Part shown: in pieces, positions 27,298-35,900 of the stretch
Layout of the letters: each line of letters opens with the position of its first letter
How positions within the stretch are numbered: the first letter of the stretch is position 1
Assembly (NCBI GenBank): GCA_900108205.1
Contig: FNUU01000002.1
Coordinates: forward strand, 186,001-250,000
Direction: 5' to 3'
Source of the DNA: Eubacterium ruminantium
GTDB taxonomy: Bacteria > Bacillota > Clostridia > Lachnospirales > Lachnospiraceae
Length of the DNA stretch: 64,000 bases
Position numbers and translations under genes: made by a program
Notes under the pieces: generated by a model
The model's database searches: none
What the model was told of the DNA's origin: nothing
The model's input: the letters and a program-made list of their open reading frames with translations, nothing else

Positions 27298-28608
27298 ATG
27301 AAGCAAGAAACAGTTTTAAATATCAGATATGGAAATACAACCTACTCCTACACTCTTGAGGAATATCTGGAGGAGGGTAAGGATGAGGTAACGATAGGAC
27401 GTGGAATGGACTGTGATATCATCATTCGAAATTCCAGAGTTGCAGAGAAGCACGGCTGCTTTTTCCTTGGTAAAGACGGATGGGTTTACAGAGATCTTGG
27501 CAGTGAAGTCGGCAGCTCCATGAATGGAACAAAGATAAACTGGGTTAAGATATTCAATGGCTCGACTATTGCTCTGGCGGCATTTCCTAATCCGGAGACA
27601 CTCTTTATCGATATTACAGTCAAAAATGATGGATTTCCTGTGGTTCCGGGACGTCCTGCTGTAAGTCCTTTAAGCGGAGCAAATATAAGCGGACCAAGTA
27701 TGACCGGAGCGAATTCCGGAAGCTTTGCCGGAACAGGAACCGGTGCCATGTCATATGGCTTTGATAATAATAATTCCGGGAATCCGCAGGCTCAGAACAA
27801 TTCATTTGCCGGCAGTTCTTTTGCCGGGACGGCAGGAGACAATTACCGTAGTGATATTTTTCGCAGTGAAATGAGCGGGGACAGGAGATCAGATGCATTT
27901 GCGGGACGTACGGAAAGCAGTATGACGGGCCTGAATGCATTTGGGCTTGGAGCTGCTCTTGCATGGTCAATTATAGGTATTGTATATCTCATAAACTTTT
28001 TCAGAACCATTTCCGCTTTGAATAATGTAAATATTTTTTATAGTTTCAGTACCGGAATCATGACAGTTGCCATGTTCATCATGTATATGGTGACAGTTGG
28101 AGGAATGGTCCTTCTTCCGATATCACTCTTTACTTATAGAAAGAGAAATATGTATCTGGGAGCACAGATGATCGCTGCCGGATTTACAGGAATGATGGTC
28201 GCAACGATGCTTCTCTATATGTTCGGACTCGGAAGCTTGTTCTGGTATCTGTTGAGCAACAAATATTTTGTATTGTTATTACTTGTAACTATATTTAATC
28301 TTATGGCCTTCATAAGCCTAGCAGGGCTCTTTAAGAAAAATGCAGACATGGAGAAGGTTAATGATACATGGTATCGTCCGATCATTTTTTATGGTGTATC
28401 ATGGCTGATCAGTTTACTGACCATAGCCTTGTCAGCAAATGAATATAGCAGTGTTTATGGAACCAAGCTCAGCCTGACAGATTCTCTGCCTTCAGACAAT
28501 ATCTGGATGGCAATAGCATGGTTTGCTGCAGTTATTCTGTCCTGCGTTCATATTCATGTGGAGGAGACTCCGGCACTTGCTGAGAAGTACGAGATAATTC
28601 ACAGGTAG
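27298..28608 (+). CDS. FHA-domain multi-pass membrane protein
   Basis: A 436-residue protein. An N-terminal FHA phosphothreonine-binding domain (TIGRGMDCDIIIRNSRVAEKHG, and later GSSMNGTKIN) spans about residues 8-95. A Gly/Ser/Asn-rich linker follows at about 115-215, and about six membrane segments fill residues 220-430. FHA domains read Ser/Thr kinase signals, so it may dock phosphorylated partners at the membrane. No kinase gene lies nearby. The ribosome site is poor, so the start is less sure than the frame. Confidence 0.8.
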   Translation: MKQETVLNIRYGNTTYSYTLEEYLEEGKDEVTIGRGMDCDIIIRNSRVAEKHGCFFLGKDGWVYRDLGSEVGSSMNGTKINWVKIFNGSTIALAAFPNPETLFIDITVKNDGFPVVPGRPAVSPLSGANISGPSMTGANSGSFAGTGTGAMSYGFDNNNSGNPQAQNNSFAGSSFAGTAGDNYRSDIFRSEMSGDRRSDAFAGRTESSMTGLNAFGLGAALAWSIIGIVYLINFFRTISALNNVNIFYSFSTGIMTVAMFIMYMVTVGGMVLLPISLFTYRKRNMYLGAQMIAAGFTGMMVATMLLYMFGLGSLFWYLLSNKYFVLLLLVTIFNLMAFISLAGLFKKNADMEKVNDTWYRPIIFYGVSWLISLLTIALSANEYSSVYGTKLSLTDSLPSDNIWMAIAWFAAVILSCVHIHVEETPALAEKYEIIHR

Positions 28609-28678
28609 AGTGTTCGTAGTATTCAGGTGATTACATTTATTCACAATGAAATAAAAAAGTATATATAAAACAATGATA

Positions 28679-28711
28679 ACCGACGCGACCACATGGTCTG
28701 CGTCGGTTTTT
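28679..28711 (+). terminator. Intrinsic terminator after the FHA gene
   Basis: ACCGACGCGACC pairs with GGTCTGCGTCGGT (one bulge) around ACAT, followed by a T-run. Confidence 0.85.
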
Positions 28712-28833
28712 AAGTGAATTGTAGTTTAAGGAGAGATAATAAACGTATAATAGAAATGCATTGATTCTACAGTAAAGTATATGATATTTGTTTTCTTGAA
28801 AACTATAACATTAAAAAACCCGGATTACCCACT

Positions 28834-29274
28834 CTAAGCTTTCTGTTCTTCTGAAATCTTTACGACAAATTCTGAAGGAGAATATACGGGTATCGGAGAT
28901 AATTTAAAGTGATCGGGATTCCTGGTAATAATACAGTCAACGCCGGCACGTTTGGCGCTTTCTATCATTATTGCATCCTCATAATCTTTGTTTTCAATGG
29001 CGATGGCATTCTGACAGTCAATACCGAGAGTGTCGATTAGTTCAAAGATGGCATATAGTTTTGTCATTACATTACGTGCCTTGGCATCTACATTTTCCTC
29101 TCCAACAAATTGCTTACGTGAAAAGAAATGTATGTCGGCGGCCTCCTTTGCCGTGATACAGCCGATGATCTGTTTATTTGCGATGGCATAAAATATTTTC
29201 TGACCATCTGCAAACCAGGGCTCACGGCGCTGAAGAACATCGACAATAACGTTTGTGTCCAGCAATACTCTCAT
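28834..29274 (-). CDS. PIN-domain toxin (VapC-like)
   Basis: A 146-residue PIN-fold nuclease. It starts MRVLLDTNVIVDVLQRRE, giving the first acidic residue (D7). Acidic residues follow in KEAADIHF, NKDYEDAIMIESAKRAGVDCIITRNPDHF. These fit the metal-binding pattern of VapC-type endoribonucleases. The start overlaps the antitoxin stop by 4 bp (ATGA), which is typical of toxin-antitoxin operons. The RNA target is unknown. Confidence 0.88.
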   Translation of the reverse strand: MRVLLDTNVIVDVLQRREPWFADGQKIFYAIANKQIIGCITAKEAADIHFFSRKQFVGEENVDAKARNVMTKLYAIFELIDTLGIDCQNAIAIENKDYEDAIMIESAKRAGVDCIITRNPDHFKLSPIPVYSPSEFVVKISEEQKA

Positions 29275-29486
29275 ATTTCATTCATCCTTTCCGATTTGGC
29301 TTCTTCAAGAGTCGTGGTCTGCGGGAGGATACCGAAGAGAGACTCAGCAATTTCAACCCTGTCCTGAAATGGATTTGTGAGTTTGGCTACGACTTTGCCA
29401 TACTGTGTGATATACACATCCTCGCTTGCGGCAAGCATAAGGTATTTTCCTAAATTGGATTTGAGTTCGGTTGCAGTAATTGACAT
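29271..29486 (-). CDS. Phd/YefM-family antitoxin
   Basis: A 71-residue antitoxin: MSITATELKSNLGKYLMLAA then EDVYITQYGKVVAKLTNP, the usual Phd/YefM DNA-binding half. The C-terminal half would wrap the PIN toxin. GGAGG lies upstream on the minus strand. It likely represses its own promoter through palindromes such as AATCG-GA-CGATT (29545-29556); that role is inferred. Confidence 0.88.
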   Translation of the reverse strand: MSITATELKSNLGKYLMLAASEDVYITQYGKVVAKLTNPFQDRVEIAESLFGILPQTTTLEEAKSERMNEI

Positions 29487-29963
29487 AGGATCAGCCTCCT
29501 TTCTTTTTTATTAGCATAACATGTTAGGACGAATACGTCAATATAATCGGACGATTGTATATTATATATCGCACAATAAAATAGTATCTTAATAGGATAT
29601 ACACACATTTTTCGTGTTGCGCTTTTGTTGCCGGTAATATGTTATCATGTATCTTATCTGAAGAAAAACAAGCACGAACGAAGTGAGTATTTGTTGTTTC
29701 TAAACAACTACATTGGAGAGGGGACCGCCTATGACTTTTGGACTGAAATTTTTATACACAGAACCTATACACAGGGTATAACATTCGATGATGACTTACG
29801 ATAACAGTTTCGTAGGTTATTGTCGGATGTTTTTTTATCTAACAATGTAACCTAATGACAAAATGATATCAAGGCCATACAAAGAATATATCGATATTCT
29901 GATAAATGTAGACAGCCGGCGATATCAAACAAGCAAAAGTTTCAGAAGGAGAGTGATGAATGT
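29487..29963. other. Intergenic region: antitoxin promoter and giant-protein leader
   Basis: The left part holds small palindromes (GACG-AATA-CGTC at 29528-29539 and AATCG-GA-CGATT at 29545-29556) that may be antitoxin operators. A hairpin ACGATAAC/GTTATTGT (29798-29823) followed by a T-run (29829-29836) lies in the leader of the giant gene and may be a terminator or attenuator. I found no c-di-GMP riboswitch pattern. Confidence 0.5.
29650..29710. repeat. Dispersed two-module repeat, copy 6 (partial)
   Basis: ATCTTATCTGAAGAAAAACAA, GCACGAACGAAGTGAGTA and TTTGTTGTTTC match the left arm and loop of module B. The right arm is altered and module A is missing. Confidence 0.7.
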
Positions 29964-32900
29964 ATGAGGGGAAAAAAGAAATTTTGCAGAAAGGTGATAA
30001 GCTATGTGCTGACACTTGCGATGGTGATCAGTGTATTCACCGGAATTGTGCCGGGCGTGAGCAGAACGGTACATGCAGAAGAAACGCTGTTCTATACGCT
30101 TAATGGTTTGGAGAAATACCAGAACAGCAACTACGCTACTGCAGCTACTGTTACGCAAGATGAGATTGAATGGTCGGTCATGGCTAATCTAACGCAGGAT
30201 GGTGGTTGGCGAATCGGAGGTAAGAACCTTTCCGATACTAATCGTGAGATCTATTCCGAGAGTAAGCTTGAGGCTGAAATCAGCAAGGTGGAGCTGGAAT
30301 TAGGGCAAATCAACTGTACGTGCAACAGCATCAAGCTGATTGTAGCCAGTGACGAGGACTTTTTTAGTGAAATCTACTCAGAGACGATTGATAGCGGACT
30401 GGGCGAAAATTCTACACTGACATTTACCCCGAAAAGTGGGGCTTGGGAAGACGCATACTATAAATTTGTATTCAACGTAACGTGTGGTCCTTCTAACAAG
30501 TATGTCCAGTTTAAATCTGCCAAGTTCTACATAGATGATTCTTCACCGGTGCAGACTACGTACAGCGTGACCGTTACCGCAGGTGAGAATATGACCAAGA
30601 CCGCTGAATCCGGTGATGCATCACAGACCGGCTTAACCGGTGCAATGACGGATGTGGTCTATACTGCAGATGAGGGCTATTATTTCCCTACAGACTACAG
30701 TGTCGAAGCAGTAAATGGAATCTCCGTAACCCGTAACAGTTATGATCAGATCACGGTTTCCGGTACACCTACCGCTGATGCTGCGATTACACTGACAGCA
30801 CCAGTTTTAGATGATTGTACATTAGTATATGATCAACAATATAAAAATGGAAGTGTGATCAATTTCGGCGAAAAAGGAAGAACGATCAATTTTGGCGGTA
30901 ATGTCTATACTTTAAAGGGAGAAGAAACCATAACATTCAGCAATGCTGAGTATCAGGATAAGCTTCAGACAATATTAAGCGTTGCTCCGGGCTTATATAG
31001 TGGTGATACGGTAGCATTAACTACTATTCCTTTGGGAATCCTGTATGATGTTGATGAGTTCTATTTAGTATTTCATCCTGCAGGAGAAGGAGCAGGGGTC
31101 GATATAATATACGGATGGCCATATCCGAATAATGTAATATATGACGCAAACGACGCAACAGGCGGCAGCGTTCCGGAAGACAGCAAGAATTATATTTACG
31201 GAAATACCGTAACCGTCAGCGGCAATACCGGAAATCTGGTAAAAACAGGATGTGATTTTGCAGGGTGGAATACCAAAGCAGATGGCACCGGTGTTGATTA
31301 TGCAGCGGGAGAAACATTTACAGTCAGCGATGAAACCTTTGAAGAAGCTGATGGCCGTGGAGTTGCAACACTTTATGCGAAGTGGGTAGTAGACCCGAAT
31401 AAGATAACGATATTTGTTAAAGATTTAGAGAAGAATACTTATACACTTAGTGTTAATAAAGCAGAAGTAATATCCGACGTTAAGGCCTTAATACGAAATA
31501 CAGTTGAGGAATATGCATCATATACTGATGATGAGATGCTACTCATATTTGCGGGTATTTCGCTGGATGATACCAAAACGCTGGAAGACTACAATATCCA
31601 GAAAGAAAATACTATACATTTAGTAGTGAGACTTCATAATCATAATGATATTACTTTCCGTAAATGGGCATCTACTGACAGCTTACCTGCAGAAGCAGGT
31701 AACTATTACCTGGCAGAGGATGTTACATTAAGTGATACATGGACTGTTCCTGAAGGTACGACAAATCTCTGCCTGAACGGACATAAGATTAAAAGAGACA
31801 GCAGTCTTGAGGATACTGTGAGATTCAGTATGGTTACCATTAACAGCGGAGCAACACTTAAGCTTTACGATGAAGATAACACAGGTTCTATAACCGGTGG
31901 CATTGCTCAAAATGGTGGCGGTGTATTAATTAACGCCGGAAACCTTGAAATGTATGGAGGAAGTATCGCAGATAATAACTCATATTCCATGGGTGGAGGA
32001 ATAGATATTACCAATATGGGCTCTTTCACTATGAATGGAGGAAGAATCTCGGGTAATGCAGTCACCGGTGGTTCAAGAGGTGGCGGTGTCTGTGTGTATA
32101 ATGGAACATTTATCCTGAATGAAGGAGAGATTTCACAAAATGAGGCTTATGGCGGAGGTGGAGTGGCTGTTTTTATTGGCTCATTTACCATGAACGGCGG
32201 CATTATCAAAGGGAATACTGTTGCTAGTTCTGCTGGAATGCCGTGCAACGGAGGCGGTGTAGTTACTGATGCTTTTGGCAATGGTTCGTTCAATATGACA
32301 GGCGGAATAATCAGCGGTAATTATGCCACCGGCAATGGTGGAGGAGTATTTGTTCAAACCCGGTTCTTTACGATGAGCGGAGGATCCATTGTCAACAATA
32401 ATGCCGATGTAATTGGCGGAGGAATTTGTGGCTCAAATGATTTTGGGCTTTCCGGTAATGTTACGGTTAAGGATAATGTTGTTGGAGGAACGCTTGAGGG
32501 TGAAGTATACACTGGAGGCAGTATTAACAATGTTTTCATGACCAACAACAGAAAAATAAATCTTGTTGGTGCATTAGATGATGCTTCAGTCATTGGTGTA
32601 TCGATGAATACTCCGGGAGTATTTACAAGCAGTACAGACAGCGTTCTTGCAAAGGATTATAAAGGGAAGTTCTTCAGTGATAACGTATTGTTACTTGTTG
32701 ATGAATCTGAGAATGAGCTTCAGATGTCTTGTACACCGGTCACTTATCTGGATGAAAACGGAGAGAGCCGTACATGCACAGAGTATATTCCGGTTAATGC
32801 TACTACTACTTCGTGGAACGCTGATCAGGGCTGGTATGTAGTAAATGGTGCCGTAACATTCAGTAATCGAATTTACATCAACAAAAAGAATAGTACTGTC

Positions 32901-35900
32901 AATCTGATCCTGTGTGATGGAGCGACACTGAATGCTGATAGTGGTATTACTTCAGCAGCATCATATAACAACACATTTAATATCTTTGCTCAAAGCACCG
33001 GCGAAGATATGGGTAAGCTGAACGCTGCCGGCTCTGATGGTTATGCCGGTATTGGCGGCACTTCGAGAACAGCTTGCGGAACTATCAATATTTACGGCGG
33101 CGATATAACAGCAGTCGGTGGTAAGGGTGCAGCCGGTATCGGCGGTGGTTCCGGAAATACATCATATGATGGTGGTGCAGGCGGTACGATCGGTATTTAC
33201 GGAGGAAAAGTTACTGCAACTGCAGGAGAAGAAGTTGAGAATGTTGGCAGAGGTGCAGCTATCGGTGCCGGCTCAAAATCAGATGACCATGGAACAGTTA
33301 CCCTTGGCAATAAGATACTTGTCAAAGCAGGTGATGATAAGGCAAATGCGGTTAATGTGACAAAGTCATTCAGTATTTCTCATGCTCAGAAATGGGCTCA
33401 GACAGTATATGATACAAGGTCGCCGGAAGAAATCGCAATTGACACTGTAAGCGAGCTTCCTTCGGCTGATGCAGTGACATTGGATGATAAGGAAGCTATC
33501 GAAGAGGCAAGAGTGGCTTACGATGCGCTGACTGATGAACAGAAAGCAGAGCTTGACGATTCTGTTCTTGAAAAATTAGAGGCATGTGAAGACGCATTTA
33601 CCACTGTAGTTTCCGATGCGATTCTTATCATTGATGAAATCTCAGAAGAAAATATAGAAGATATCAGGGAGTTACTCGATTTCTACGATGAACTTTCTGA
33701 TGCAGAGAAAGATAATGTTGACGAAAAACTGGGAAGAGAAGGTAAGAAGAAGCTTTCCGATGTTGAAAATGTAATTAATGCAGTAGACAAGATCGAAGAT
33801 ATTCCTCTTATAGAAGAAATTGATGTAAGTAGTGAGAAAGCAATCACGCTTGCAAGAACAGTTTATGAACTTCTTTCAAATTCACAGAAAGCTCTGCTCT
33901 CTGATGAGACCCTTGCAAAGCTGGAAGCAGCAGAAGCAAAGCTTGAAGCAATGAAGGAAGAAGCAAATCTCGAAGCGGCAAAGGATGCTGCAAAGGAAAG
34001 ACTGAGCGATTACGCCAGAGCAAAGGCTCTGAGCGATCTGACAACGGAAGAAATTATTAAGTATGACGCAGCAATATTGGCCGGATGTGAAGTCATAGAT
34101 GACGCTGAAAAAGTAGACGATATAACATTGTGTCTTGGAGTTGCGAAGGACATTGTTGATACTGCACTTGCAGAAATCAAACAGGCCAGAGCAGATGCGG
34201 AAGCAGCAGCTAAAGAAATGGCAGAAGCAGATGAAGCTATAGCAGATGCATTGGTATATGCAGATGTTTCCAAGGCAGATGCAGCGGAAGCAGCAGCGGA
34301 TAAATATGCATCCGAGACAGATAAGCAGGATATCGCAACAGCAATGGCAACTCTCGAAGGTGCAATCAACGCAGCAAAGCAGCTTGCGGCAGATGCATCA
34401 GCAGCAGATAAGAACGCAGCGGCACAGGCAGTCATGGATGCAGCAGCAGCTCTTGACCAGGTAGTTGACGCAGCAAAGGTACGTTCCGCAGCAGCAAAGG
34501 CAGCAGATGAAGCAGCAGCAGCTGCAGAAGCACAGCTTGATGCAGCAAAGGATTCAGCTATTGATAGACTGAATGACTACTCAGAAGCAAAGGCACTCGC
34601 AGATGCAACTGACACTGAGAAGGAAGCATACAATAAGGCAGTAACCGATGGCAAGACAGCAATCAAAGCTGCAACAACTATTGAAGCAGTGGCAACAGCA
34701 CTTGCAAATGCAAAGGCAGCAGTTGATGCAGCACTCGCAAAGATAGCAGAAGACAGAGCAGCTGCAGCAGCGGCAGCTCAGGAAATGGCAGAAGCAGATG
34801 AAGCTATAGCAGATGCATTGGTATATGCAGATGTTTCCAAGGCAGATGCAGCGGAAGCAGCAGCGGATAAATATGCATCCGAGACAGATAAGCAGGATAT
34901 CGCAACAGCAATGGCAACTCTCGAAGGTGCAATCAACGCAGCAAAGCAGCTTGCGGCAGATGCATCAGCAGCAGATAAGAACGCAGCGGCACAGGCAGTC
35001 ATGGATGCAGCAGCAGCTCTTGATCAGGTAGTAGACGCAGCAAAGGTACGTTCCGCAGCAGCAAAGGCAGCCGATGAAGCAGCAAAAGCCGCAGCGGCAG
35101 AGCTTGCAGCAGCAAGAGCTTCAGCATGTGAAAGACTGGATGACTATTCAGAAGCAAAGGCACTCGCAGACGCAACTGACGCTGAGAAGGAAGCATACAA
35201 TAAGGCAGTAACCGATGGCAAGACAGCAATCAATGCTGCGGCTACTACTGAAGCAGTAGCAGAGGCACTTAAAGCAGCAAAGGCAGCAGTTGATGCAGCA
35301 CTTGCAAAGATTGCAGAGGACAGAGCAGCTGCAGCAGAGGCAGCAGCTGAAATGGAAGAAGCTGATGAGTCTCTGGAACTGGCCAGAACAATTGCAGGTT
35401 TGGCTAAGGCAGAAGCAGAAAAGGCAGCTAATGATGAATACGCTTCCGATACAGATAAGAATGCTATCGCAACGGCAAAGGCAACTCTCGAAGGAGCAAT
35501 CAATGCTGCAGCTCAGCTTGCGGCAGATGCATCAGCAGAAGCTAAGAGAGCAGCAGCTCAGACAATCGTAAATGCAGCAAATGCTCTGTATGATGTATGT
35601 GAAACAGCAGAGCAGAATTCCGCAGCAGCAAAGGCAGACGCAGAAGCAGCTGCAGCCGCCGCAGCAGCACTTGCGGCAGCAAGAGAATATGCATGCGAAA
35701 GACTTGATGACTTTACAGATGCCAAGGCATTAGATGATGCAACAGAAGCAGAGCAGAAAGAATATGACGATGTAATAGCTGCAGAGAAAGAAAAGATCAA
35801 CGCAGCAGCAGATCAGGCAGCAATAGATGAAGCTCTTAAAGCGGCTAAGGCTGCAGTGAATGCAGAGCTTGCCAAGATCAAAGATGACAGAACCAAGGCA

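Noticed and set aside
27174..27359. 61-residue ORF before the FHA gene
   Set aside because: It has no ribosome site, overlaps the FHA start in another frame and has no recognisable features.
29700..29963. c-di-GMP riboswitch in the leader of the giant gene
   Set aside because: The conserved core bases and tetraloop-receptor pattern are not found.
34010..35503. Long antisense ORFs rich in Ala/Ser opposite the helical repeats
   Set aside because: They mirror the repetitive sense sequence and share its internal duplication, so they are shadow frames.
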